Shown: positions 10,681 through 17,062 of the stretch, piece after piece
Numbering within the stretch: the stretch's first letter is position 1
Layout of the letters: each line of letters opens with the position of its first letter
NCBI GenBank assembly: GCA_036567945.1
Contig: DATCTM010000123.1
Span: 26,828-90,827, forward strand
Source: BRH-c54 sp036567945
GTDB taxonomy: Bacteria > Bacteroidota > Bacteroidia > Flavobacteriales_E > Vicingaceae
Direction of reading: 5' to 3'
Length of the DNA: 64,000 nucleotides
Made by a program: the position numbers and the translations under genes
Notes under the pieces: generated by a model
The model's database searches: none
What the model was told of the DNA's origin: nothing
The model's input: the letters and a program-made list of their open reading frames with translations, nothing else

Positions 10681-10854
10681 TCAACTTAAATAATTAATTA
10701 CCGCTTGTTTTAACACGACATCTCCCTGTCCATCATTAAGCTCTGAGTAAAGCATAACAACAAAAGGCATAGGGTTATTATCTTGAGTATATTTAATCCC
10801 TATCTTTTTTACATTATCTTTCTCCTGAACAACTACTTTATGAATCTCTATCAT
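10681..10854 (-). CDS. 57-residue protein, last gene of the structural operon
   Basis: ATG at 10854 opens a frame of 57 residues (MIEIHKVVVQEKDNVKKIGI...) ending in TGA at 10681. It starts 11 bases after the stop of the preceding structural gene. The sequence looks like a compact beta protein with two strand-like segments (HKVVVQ, PFVVMLYSE). There is no membrane segment and no known family. Operon position suggests a small virion component or assembly factor; that is inference. Confidence 0.6.
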   Translation of the reverse strand: MIEIHKVVVQEKDNVKKIGIKYTQDNNPMPFVVMLYSELNDGQGDVVLKQAVINYLS

Positions 10855-10865
10855 AGTATGATGAT

Positions 10866-11314
10866 TTAATAAACTTCAGGTAAGCCTCCTGACAATAATA
10901 CCTTAACCATTCCGGTAGCCCCTGTAGGTTTTGAAGTAATTGCCTTGGCAATAGTTCCCGGCCATCCGTAAGCAGTACCATAAGCCAATCCATACAAATC
11001 ACCGGTATAAATATTATCTCCTATATTTACAGCATAAGTACCTACATTCACCTCTATCATCCCGGCATATTGAATGGTGACCATCTCCTCATTCGCTCCT
11101 CCTGTTTTTACTACTCCGATGACATCCTCATGATAAGTTATATTAGTTGTAGTTACCGATAAAGGATTAGTTTTATCAATAATTACAATATCTCCATATG
11201 CCAATACCCCTGCTGAACGGTTAGTAAGCTCTATAGTTCCGGCTCTACTGGCGTTCCTTCACCGGAATCAGCAGCACCCCCTTTGATAATTCTATTTCTT
11301 GTCAGATACCTCAT
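10866..11314 (-). CDS. Capsid-decoration-like beta protein that needs a -1 frame change
   Basis: ATG at 11314 follows the upstream stop by 5 bases and encodes MRYLTRNRIIKGGAADSGEG..., but this frame ends at TAG 11231-11233. The -1 frame is open from 11258 and continues as SRAGTIELTNRSAGVLAYGD and on to 10866. Joined, the two pieces make a Gly/Thr/Val-rich beta protein of about 147 residues, like small capsid-decoration or fibre proteins. Read without a frame change, the downstream part would have to start at TTG 11204 and lose a strand that fits the fold. No canonical slippery heptamer lies in the 25-base overlap. An indel, an assembly error and programmed frameshifting all remain possible. 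Confidence 0.5.
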
Positions 11315-11319
11315 AACTA

Positions 11320-11733
11320 TTACGCCTGTGCCGTTTGATAATACTGAACCCGGAGTGTATGGGTTTTCTCTGCTTCGATACCAATTACCTTAAAATTAGT
11401 AAGGCTTGTTTTACCAAAGAGTTCCAATACATCTCCGTCACCAAAAGCTTGACCCGAAGCAGCCGTAGGAGCGGTTCCGTTTTCCTTGTACCTTAACGCC
11501 CTTGCTTTGTTAGTAGCAGAGGCATCCACCTCAAAGAAAACAGCAGCCGATACAGCAGCTTCAGGAACAGTCAATGTTTTAGCTTCGGTATCATCTACTT
11601 CAAGGTCTTCATATCCGCCATTATTTTCATCAATGGGAATACGTCCCCGTTCTCCCGAAGTCCATAAGATTAATTCTTCCAAATAATCTTCAGTGGAAGC
11701 AAAATTTTGATGTGGATATGGATTGTTTTTCAT
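11320..11733 (-). CDS. Virion surface-type beta-sandwich protein, 137 aa
   Basis: The first 45 residues are helical or loose (MKNNPYPHQNFASTEDYLEE). The rest is a beta-rich domain with alternating strand and turn (AKTLTVPEAAVSAAVFFEVD, ALRYKENGTAPTAASGQAFG, THTLRVQYYQTA), a composition typical of phage spike or decoration proteins. There is no signal peptide or membrane segment. It directly precedes the frame-changed beta protein, and both are distal genes of the structural operon. A virion surface role is inferred from composition and location; no exact family is recognised. Confidence 0.55.
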   Translation of the reverse strand: MKNNPYPHQNFASTEDYLEELILWTSGERGRIPIDENNGGYEDLEVDDTEAKTLTVPEAAVSAAVFFEVDASATNKARALRYKENGTAPTAASGQAFGDGDVLELFGKTSLTNFKVIGIEAEKTHTLRVQYYQTAQA

Positions 11734-11824
11734 GTTTTGGTTGTTTGTTATTAACAGGAATTATGCTATCTCTCTTTACTCTATAAGCTATTTCTCTTCT
11801 CTCTATTCTAACTTCCAACTCCTG

Positions 11825-12358
11825 TTATGCCGCTAATATTCCTGTACGTTCATATTCACGGTAAAGACTGGCAATGGTTTTCCCTGCTAAATCCTGAAAA
11901 TGAGGTTTATCTTTGATGGAAGTCCAACGACCACCCCACTCCAATCCTAATGCTTCTCCCATTTGTCCTATCTTTTCCCAGTTGGGGTTAGTCCATAACG
12001 GTTGACCGTTTTTAAATTCAACTACATCTACTGCTTTTTTGTAATTATGGGAGCTTTTACCGCATTTGGCATTGGTCACAATTTTTCCTGGAGCTGTCCT
12101 GCCTTTAGCATAGAGTTTGTTCTGCTCGGTACAATCCCGATAAGCGGATATTACTCTGAGTTCCATTCCTGCATCTCTCGCCTTGGAAAGCAGTTGCTTA
12201 ATTTTCTTTCTGAACTTCGGATCTAGTGAAAGTAACAACAAATCGGTTTTATAATCAAAATGCTCATAAATCTTTTTTCGGGAAAGGTAAAGACCTACTC
12301 CCAGAGCTATTACACCTGCAGCAATACCTACGTACACGTATTTCTTTTTAATTTCCAT
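11825..12358 (-). CDS. M15 (VanY-like) peptidoglycan endopeptidase with N-terminal membrane anchor
   Basis: This is probably the endolysin. Residues 9-26 are a membrane segment (YVGIAAGVIALGVGLYL), followed by an M15 peptidase domain from about residue 36. Zinc ligands are visible as H104 and D111 in SSHNYKKAVDVV and H153 in DKPHFQ, with E140 in LEWGGRW as likely catalytic base. The fold signature SAYRDCTEQN...GRT is also present. M15 enzymes cut peptide cross-bridges in peptidoglycan. The anchor resembles signal-anchor-release endolysins. It is the last gene of a lysis cassette with holin- and spanin-like genes. A virion-bound wall-opening enzyme is the alternative. Confidence 0.8.
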   Translation of the reverse strand: MEIKKKYVYVGIAAGVIALGVGLYLSRKKIYEHFDYKTDLLLLSLDPKFRKKIKQLLSKARDAGMELRVISAYRDCTEQNKLYAKGRTAPGKIVTNAKCGKSSHNYKKAVDVVEFKNGQPLWTNPNWEKIGQMGEALGLEWGGRWTSIKDKPHFQDLAGKTIASLYREYERTGILAA

Positions 12359-12490
12359 CTATTTTTTCTCCTGACAGTTACACGCTTTCTTTCTGGTTGA
12401 TCTAATAAGATTGATACTTATTGAAATGATACTAAGGGTTAAGAATGTTCCTGAAAGTATCAGTATGAGTTTGCTATCCTTATTTTCCAT
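12359..12490 (-). CDS. 43-residue membrane protein in the lysis cassette
   Basis: ATG at 12490 encodes 43 residues with one membrane segment (LILILSGTFLTLSIISISIN), followed by a short basic tail with two cysteines (STRKKACNCQEKK). The TAG stop abuts the ATG of the M15 endopeptidase without a gap, showing tight coupling. It may be an antiholin or a second holin. There is no sequence family to support this, so the role rests on size, topology and position. Confidence 0.6.
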   Translation of the reverse strand: MENKDSKLILILSGTFLTLSIISISINLIRSTRKKACNCQEKK

Positions 12491-12524
12491 CAATCAATAG
12501 AATTATATCAGCTATCTGTTTTTC

Positions 12525-12944
12525 TTAATTCACTATCAGTAACCCTGTCACAATACCCACACCCACACCCAATAGCACTTTATGAGCATTACTTCGTTTT
12601 AATTTCTTTTCCTGTATTCTAATTGTTTTCTGCAGTAGTTCCATACCTGTCTGCCTGTTATCATAAAGCAGCTGCATGTTTTTTATCTTTTGCTCCAGAC
12701 CATTTACTAAGCTGTCATTAGTTTCTATGGTTTGATTTAAAAGCTCTACCCATTGCTGCTGTTCCACCATCAAGGAATCACACCATATTTTTGCTTCGAT
12801 ATACCCGGCAATTACCTTACTCTGACTAGTGGTAAAGCAAAATAGCGTATCACCATTCAGTTTTTGTACTGTCGGTGTCAACCCTTGCGAAAAACAAGAA
12901 CAACTCATCGTTAGTATAATGCTCAATAGCGTTAATTCTTTCAT
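12525..12944 (-). CDS. Outer spanin-like (Rz1-type) protein, out-of-frame overlap with Rz-type gene
   Basis: An N-terminal signal peptide with a cysteine-containing cleavage region (LLSIILTMSCSCFSQ) suggests a lipoprotein or secreted protein. A long coiled-coil region (SLVNGLEQKIKNMQLLYDNR) follows, with a hydrophobic C-terminal segment (KVLLGVGVGIVTGLLIV). The first 95 bases overlap the end of the inner-spanin-like gene in another frame, the nested arrangement typical of Rz/Rz1. Bacteroidota phages commonly have this pair as a Gln-Ser-type secreted protein with a C-terminal membrane segment. Spanins fuse inner and outer membranes at the last step of lysis. The assignment is by architecture. 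Confidence 0.6.
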   Translation of the reverse strand: MKELTLLSIILTMSCSCFSQGLTPTVQKLNGDTLFCFTTSQSKVIAGYIEAKIWCDSLMVEQQQWVELLNQTIETNDSLVNGLEQKIKNMQLLYDNRQTGMELLQKTIRIQEKKLKRSNAHKVLLGVGVGIVTGLLIVN

Positions 12945-13203
12945 TCTTTTTTTGTTTTAATTCATTTATCTTTTTGGCTTTATTTACCAGTACTTCTTTT
13001 AAGCTATCCTGCTTTACTTTCAACCCTTCATTGCTCTTATCTAATATTTTATTGTTTAATAAGAGCCTATCGTTTTGGATGTTAAGTTCTTTGAGTTCTT
13101 CTTGGTATATCCTCACTTTTTCATCCCTGTTTTCATAAAAGAAATAAGCTCCGGTTACTACTAACCCTATTAATCCTATCATTATCACTCTGCAGCTAAT
13201 CAT
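12850..13203 (-). CDS. Inner spanin-like (Rz-type) protein
   Basis: The ATG at 13203 (MISCRVIMIGLIGLVV...) was chosen; a longer in-frame start at 13266 would overlap the holin-like gene. One N-terminal membrane segment (IMIGLIGLVVTGAYFF) is followed by a continuous coiled coil rich in Lys, Glu, Leu and Asn to about residue 90. The end, HYTNDELFLFFARV, resembles the conserved D-E-x-FFxxR tail of inner spanins from Bacteroidota phages. It starts 5 bases beyond the holin-like stop and overlaps the Rz1-type gene by 95 bases. The predicted location is the inner membrane with the coil spanning the periplasm. Confidence 0.65.
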   Translation of the reverse strand: MISCRVIMIGLIGLVVTGAYFFYENRDEKVRIYQEELKELNIQNDRLLLNNKILDKSNEGLKVKQDSLKEVLVNKAKKINELKQKKNERINAIEHYTNDELFLFFARVDTDSTKTEW

Positions 13204-13207
13204 CCTA

Positions 13208-13609
13208 TCAGGGTAAATGGTTAAACCTGTCGTAATAACCCCTTTCCGATGCTTCTTCTTTTTCAATAACCGATTTAATGCGTAATTTTTTCCCGATGTA
13301 AGTAGTTAATCCTTCTAAAATAAGTTTGTGAAACACTAAGGCAAACACAAAGGATTGAAACAAACATTCTACTTTTTCTAATTGATATCCTCTGATAAAG
13401 TAAAGAGCTACCCCGTAAAGCAAACCAATAAAGGCTACCCGGTATTTGGTTTTTGATTGTACTCCGGTAACTGTCTTAATGCCTCCTTTTACTTTGTGGT
13501 GATTACACCCATAAGCAATAATGATAAAGGTGATAATGTAGGTCCAGTCCAATCCGCTCACATAGGTGGTAATCTGATTCCATATTGCTACAGTTAGTGT
13601 TGTGTTCAT
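13208..13609 (-). CDS. Holin-like membrane protein
   Basis: The protein of 133 residues has three likely membrane segments (WTYIITFIIIAYGC, VAFIGLLYGVALYFI, CLFQSFVFALVFHKLIL) and a charged, basic and acidic C-terminus (KKLRIKSVIEKEEASERG). It immediately precedes the spanin-type pair and the M15 endopeptidase, the usual holin position. Holins form inner-membrane lesions that time lysis. No exact holin family is recognised, so the call depends on topology and neighbours. A virion membrane protein is the alternative. Confidence 0.55.
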   Translation of the reverse strand: MNTTLTVAIWNQITTYVSGLDWTYIITFIIIAYGCNHHKVKGGIKTVTGVQSKTKYRVAFIGLLYGVALYFIRGYQLEKVECLFQSFVFALVFHKLILEGLTTYIGKKLRIKSVIEKEEASERGYYDRFNHLP

Positions 13610-13649
13610 AAGTTGTTGTTTTAGTTATTATTTTTTAGTTAGTTGTTTT

Positions 13650-14024
13650 TTATCCCGGAAAAACAATGTTTTCCAATGAGCTTAAGTCGGCCCTTTGGAA
13701 AATCTTTTTTTCGTTAATCTTTTGGTAAAATTTTTTCATTCGTTTTTCTTTCTTTTCATCCGGTTGTTGCCCATAATCGGGTAATACAGGCATTATCCAG
13801 GTGTAGGCTACCAGCAGCTCCAAATCACTGTACTTTAGTTTTTGCAACTGTTTCTTAATAGCTTCCTTGTCCATCTTTTTTTGTTTCTTATCGGCTGCTG
13901 CCTTCCATTTTTTGAGTAACCACCCGGTCAGTGTATTTTTTCCCAGTGGGGTGTTAGCAAAAGCAACATAACCTAATCCTGCAAAAACAGATATACCGAA
14001 AAGTGTTATGGCTATTTTTTTCAT
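13650..14024 (-). CDS. Single-membrane-segment protein with lysine-rich helical domain
   Basis: An N-terminal hydrophobic stretch (ITLFGISVFAGLGYVAFA) could be an anchor or a signal peptide. It is followed by a strongly basic helical region (KKWKAAADKKQKKMDKEAIK) and a C-terminal helical part (LLVAYTWIMPVLPDYGQ). There is no known domain. It is one of a run of small membrane proteins (13650-15918) in the structural operon, consistent with components of a lipid-containing virion. The basic segment could contact packaged DNA. Function is inferred only. Confidence 0.6.
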   Translation of the reverse strand: MKKIAITLFGISVFAGLGYVAFANTPLGKNTLTGWLLKKWKAAADKKQKKMDKEAIKKQLQKLKYSDLELLVAYTWIMPVLPDYGQQPDEKKEKRMKKFYQKINEKKIFQRADLSSLENIVFPG

Positions 14025-14067
14025 TTTTTTTTATTCTAATTTCTCTGTTCTTTTTTCTATTTTCGTA

Positions 14068-14274
14068 TCAGGCGTTACCTGTTAGGTTATCCATCTTTTC
14101 CATGTTTTTGACTACTCCACGAACGCCAAAAACAATAAGGGTAATCACTAAAGCAGTACCTACGGCATACATGGAGGTTTTCCTCAAGGTCTGATCGGTC
14201 ATCGTGATTTTGATATCCGTTTTTAAGCCATCATCACTTAATACATTGTCCAAATAATCTTTTATCGTTGCCAT
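14068..14274 (-). CDS. 68-residue single-membrane-segment protein
   Basis: The short soluble N-terminus (MATIKDYLDNVLSDDGLKTD) is followed by one membrane segment (MYAVGTALVITLIVFGVRGV) and a short tail. Its start lies one base after the stop of the PG-binding protein gene, so translation is coupled. It is the same size class as the small membrane proteins of tailless membrane-containing phages. No family is recognised. Confidence 0.6.
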   Translation of the reverse strand: MATIKDYLDNVLSDDGLKTDIKITMTDQTLRKTSMYAVGTALVITLIVFGVRGVVKNMEKMDNLTGNA

Positions 14275-14275
14275 A

Positions 14276-14668
14276 TCACTTCTTTTTTAATTGTTCTATA
14301 TCCGTCCTGGAAACCGTAGTTTTTCCGATAAATTTCTTAACCGCTGCCTGTGTCATATCTCCATACTTTCCATCTACTCCGTCTTTGTTACTTCCGGTTT
14401 TCCCTAAGTCAGCTCCGAGTACATGTACTATTTTTTGCAGGGTAACTACATTTTTCCCACAGCTGCCATGTTTTAAAGGGTAACTATCATCGTATTTACA
14501 AAACCCTGAAGCGGAGGAAGAACCGGAACTGCTGCTTTGTCCTTCCGTTAAGTTTTCTTCTTTCTTTTTGAAATAGAAATAAGCTCCTGTTCCCAATCCT
14601 GCCAGTAACAACATACCTCCTGTTATCCATAATGCTTTGTTATCTATTTTAAATGTATCTGCTGCCAT
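14276..14668 (-). CDS. Membrane-anchored peptidoglycan-binding domain protein
   Basis: Residues 13-32 form a membrane segment (LWITGGMLLLAGLGTGAYFY). A Ser-rich linker follows, then a PG_binding_1-like domain from about residue 60: YPLKHGSCGKNVVTLQK, DGVDGKYGDMTQAAVKKF. This fold normally binds the cell-wall polymer and is attached to wall enzymes. No catalytic domain is fused here, so the protein would hold a membrane against peptidoglycan. It sits between SH3-domain and small membrane-protein genes in the structural operon, suggesting a part in wall attachment or genome delivery of the particle. Confidence 0.7.
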   Translation of the reverse strand: MAADTFKIDNKALWITGGMLLLAGLGTGAYFYFKKKEENLTEGQSSSSGSSSASGFCKYDDSYPLKHGSCGKNVVTLQKIVHVLGADLGKTGSNKDGVDGKYGDMTQAAVKKFIGKTTVSRTDIEQLKKK

Positions 14669-14696
14669 TTGTTTAGTTCTTTGTTCTCTGTTCTAT

Positions 14697-14766
14697 CTTC
14701 CGTCTTCCGTCTTCCGTCTTCTGACTTCTGACTTCTGACTTCTGACTTCTGACTTCCACCTTCTCA
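14697..14766. repeat. Ten tandem heptamers in an intergenic spacer
   Basis: On the plus strand, CTTCCGT occurs three times, CTTCTGA five times, and CTTCCAC and CTTCTCA once each, all in exact 7-base register. The coding (minus) strand is purine-rich. The repeat fills most of the spacer between the SH3 and PG-binding genes and looks like an expanded member of the purine/pyrimidine spacer family found elsewhere in this element. Confidence 0.85.
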
Positions 14767-14771
14767 ACTTT

Positions 14772-15179
14772 CTATTCATCAATTATCACGGCATCTTCTC
14801 TGACATACCCTTCACTTTTTCCATTAACAGGCTCAGTTAAACTGATTCTGTACCAGTAATAACCGTCTTCTCCTTTTACTCTTTCCAAGATGCTCCCCAC
14901 CGGATTGCTGCTTACCTTTTTGATCAGGTTATGCGAAAAATCAAACCTTCCCCAGTTCTCATTATCCACCTTTGGAGAGCTGCGGACATTGGCATAGCCT
15001 TCTGCTCCATAGCTGACTGTTTTGGTAAGGAGTTTTTTTTCTTCCTTTTTCTTTTGGTTACTACTACTGGTATGGTATCCCTTTTTTTTGAAATACCTGT
15101 AGGTTCCATATCCTGCTCCGGAAAGTACCACTGCGGCAATTCCGCCAATCATCACATATTTTTTTGTTTTTGCATCCAT
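14772..15179 (-). CDS. Membrane-anchored bacterial SH3-domain protein
   Basis: An N-terminal membrane segment (YVMIGGIAAVVLSGAGYGTY) and a Lys/Ser-rich linker precede an SH3b domain covering about residues 52-135: GYANVRSSPKVDN, then SNPVGSILERVKGEDGYYWY and GKSEGYVREDAVI. Bacterial SH3 domains bind peptidoglycan peptides and target wall enzymes. As with the neighbouring PG-binding protein, there is no enzyme domain. The two may form a wall-docking set on a viral membrane. The domain call is firm, the virion role inferred. Confidence 0.7.
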   Translation of the reverse strand: MDAKTKKYVMIGGIAAVVLSGAGYGTYRYFKKKGYHTSSSNQKKKEEKKLLTKTVSYGAEGYANVRSSPKVDNENWGRFDFSHNLIKKVSSNPVGSILERVKGEDGYYWYRISLTEPVNGKSEGYVREDAVIIDE

Positions 15180-15180
15180 G

Positions 15181-15648
15181 TTAGTAGCTGTTAATAATGT
15201 CCTTTATGCGTTCCATTTCTCCTGCATCATCCATATAATAAGTAATGTATTCAGCTAAACTCTTTTTGTATTTTGCTGTAAACATCCGTGCAATCAGGGA
15301 AAGATTATCGGCATTTCCTGCTTCTTCCAGAGCCGAGTAAAACCCTCCTTCATCATCGTTGAAAACACCTCCTGAATCATAAATCTGTTCGGCTAATTTC
15401 TTCGCCCTGTCGTGAGAGATGGTTACTTTACCCGGTCGGGAGTAGTTCGGATCAAAGCCTTTAAAGCTCATAATGCTTCGTATCTTTTTACCTTTCTTGC
15501 AATCAGCTATTCCCGTTGCACACAGAATAGGGCGGACAATACCAAAATAGGTTAGTCCTAGTCCAACTAACACTACTCCTCCTATGATATAGGGAGTAGC
15601 TTTATTTTGTGTTACTGCTGCTCTTACTCCTGTTATTGTGCCTACCAT
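15181..15648 (-). CDS. Membrane-anchored protein with an annexin-like helical repeat
   Basis: A membrane segment lies near residues 19-37 (YIIGGVVLVGLGLTYFGI). The C-terminal 80 residues follow the spacing of an annexin repeat: helix (RAKKLAEQIYDSGG), acidic turn (FNDDEGGFYSAL), helix (DNLSLIARMFTAKY), then KKSLAEYITYYMDD and EMERIKDII. Annexin repeats bind membranes through calcium; whether calcium-binding geometry is kept here cannot be told from the sequence alone. The stop adjoins the start of the SH3 gene. The fold assignment comes from pattern reading and needs a profile or structure comparison. Confidence 0.55.
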   Translation of the reverse strand: MVGTITGVRAAVTQNKATPYIIGGVVLVGLGLTYFGIVRPILCATGIADCKKGKKIRSIMSFKGFDPNYSRPGKVTISHDRAKKLAEQIYDSGGVFNDDEGGFYSALEEAGNADNLSLIARMFTAKYKKSLAEYITYYMDDAGEMERIKDIINSY

Positions 15649-15735
15649 TTTTGTTATTGTTTAAAAAGAGAGAAGAGAGAAATAATACTATAAAACCTCT
15701 CTATTCTTTGTTCTCCGTTCTTTGTTCTATATTCT

Positions 15736-15918
15736 TCAATTAATAATTTCCTTTACTGCCACGTCTACTTGCACTGGGTTTAATCCGTTTTCTTTCAAGA
15801 AAGCTTCCAAACGGCTTTTTACCCGCTGCTGTTTTTTGTTGATTTTCTCCCTGTCATACCTGACATATAGCTGGCGAGCTAACCAAAAACCTACGGCAAG
15901 TGTTACTACTGTTCTCAT
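15736..15918 (-). CDS. 60-residue membrane-anchored basic protein
   Basis: A hydrophobic N-terminus (VVTLAVGFWLARQLYV) is followed by a basic helix (RYDREKINKKQQRVKSRLEA) and a short C-terminal part. It belongs to the group of small membrane proteins in the structural operon, flanked by spacers with the purine/pyrimidine repeat. No family is recognised. It is probably a minor virion membrane component. Confidence 0.5.
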   Translation of the reverse strand: MRTVVTLAVGFWLARQLYVRYDREKINKKQQRVKSRLEAFLKENGLNPVQVDVAVKEIIN

Positions 15919-16026
15919 TGTATATTAAGTTTTAAATTTTTGAATTAGTTATTATTTATAATTCAATCTCCAATCAATCCCCAATCAAGGTTGAGGACAA
16001 GGGTTCGGGACAGGTTATTCAACATT

Positions 16027-16512
16027 TTAAAAAATGTTCTTTTCAGGTACCCCAATGCTTTCTAACCATTTAGCTACATTGAAGCTCGGCATTTCCACTT
16101 CTCCCATTGCCGGAACCTGATTTAGTCCCATAACTATCAAGTCAGGGTTTCTCAACAATTGGTATTGAACATATATTTTTAGTGTTTCTTTCTGCTCTTT
16201 AGTTCGGGTGTCCCATTCTTTGCTACCATCCTTGGTTCTTCCTCCAACAAGAGCTACATATTTTGCCATGCCCGATAATCCATTTATTCCTTCAGAGATT
16301 CCCCATAAGTCTACTTCGTTAGGACTGCTTTCAGGAATAATACTGACCAGTTCTCCTTCTAAGAGGATAAGGTCATCTATTCTCGGACGGTTTAATCCCA
16401 ACCCTCCTGCATGAACAGCATTAGTATGGTACTGGATAATGTTTGCTTTACTGATAGCGACCCCTCCTGGAGTATCGGTATTGACAATAATTAAGTAAGC
16501 TGCTTTTTTCAT
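16027..16512 (-). CDS. Degenerate N-acetylmuramoyl-L-alanine amidase fold, zinc ligands lost
   Basis: The chain aligns by eye with phage T7-lysozyme-type amidases of Bacteroidota. AYLIIVNTDTPGG stands where IIVHCSATPEG is usual, and the ALVGG...DGSKEWDTRTKEQKETL stretch fits closely. All three zinc ligands are replaced: the first His by N11, the His of GHRD by L130 (MGLNQVP), and the Cys of CPSFD by M141 (EMPSFN). The GYH motif is also gone. The protein should therefore be catalytically dead but folded, perhaps used as a structural or wall-binding module. It lies just after an amidase gene with an intact active site. The length of 161 residues is normal for the family. Confidence 0.7.
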   Translation of the reverse strand: MKKAAYLIIVNTDTPGGVAISKANIIQYHTNAVHAGGLGLNRPRIDDLILLEGELVSIIPESSPNEVDLWGISEGINGLSGMAKYVALVGGRTKDGSKEWDTRTKEQKETLKIYVQYQLLRNPDLIVMGLNQVPAMGEVEMPSFNVAKWLESIGVPEKNIF

Positions 16513-16541
16513 TTTTTTTAGTTGTTGGTTAATAATTAGAG

Positions 16542-16603
16542 GTTAGAACAGAGAATAGTACTATCTACTTCTAACTTCTTTATTCTATTTTCTCTGTTCT
16601 AAC
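16542..16603. repeat. Intergenic hairpin of the GTTAGAACAGAGAA family
   Basis: One arm is GTTAGAACAGAGAATAG (16542-16558) and the opposite arm is CTATTTTCTCTGTTCTAAC (16585-16603). They pair over about 17 bases with a two-base bulge. The right arm covers the stop codon of the amidase gene at 16599. The family recurs in other spacers of the element. Confidence 0.75.
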
Positions 16604-17036
16604 TTCCATCTTCTTTTAGTCTTCTATACCCTAATAATTGTGAGGCGTTATAAGCTTTAATACATACCTGATTGTTTTGATTTCCACCCAGACAGTAGAT
16701 GTATTTGTTATCTTCTGAATGGTTGATATAAATGGCTACGTGTCCTTTCCAACTGCCAGGTTGCTCTCTCCAAAAAACAACCACGTCTCCCGCTTGTGGT
16801 GTTGTGACTTCTTCTCCTACTGTTAGCCAAGACCTTGCATTGAGCTTTCCTGAACGGGTTAACCCTGCTTTTAAGGCACACCAATTCATAAAGATAGAAC
16901 ACCATGCCGTTTCATCGGTAATGATACCTCCGTAACCTATCTCTTTGGAATAACCCACAATGGTAGGATTATGCTCTTTTCCCTGAATTTCTTTCACTCC
17001 GTATTGGGAAAGTGCTATACTTAGTAATTTGCTCAT
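16599..17036 (-). CDS. CHAP/NlpC-type peptidoglycan hydrolase (TIGR02594-like)
   Basis: The 145-residue protein starts SKLLSIALSQYGVKEIQGKE, typical of the TIGR02594 family. It has the catalytic cysteine in DETAWCSIFMNWC (C46) and the catalytic histidine in GHVAIYI (H99), within the papain-like layout AGDVVVFWR...GHVAIYI. Such enzymes cleave amide bonds in peptidoglycan. There is no signal peptide, so it would need the holin or a virion to reach the wall. It sits between the propeller protein and the dead amidase, away from the lysis cassette, so a virion-associated entry enzyme is as likely as a lysis role. Confidence 0.75.
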   Translation of the reverse strand: MSKLLSIALSQYGVKEIQGKEHNPTIVGYSKEIGYGGIITDETAWCSIFMNWCALKAGLTRSGKLNARSWLTVGEEVTTPQAGDVVVFWREQPGSWKGHVAIYINHSEDNKYIYCLGGNQNNQVCIKAYNASQLLGYRRLKEDGS

Positions 17037-17062
17037 TTTATTTAATTTTTTTCTGTTTCATG

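Noticed and set aside
11234..11258. Programmed -1 frameshift signal
   Set aside because: No X-XXY-YYZ heptamer in the overlap; frame change kept as an open observation but not as a proven recoding site.
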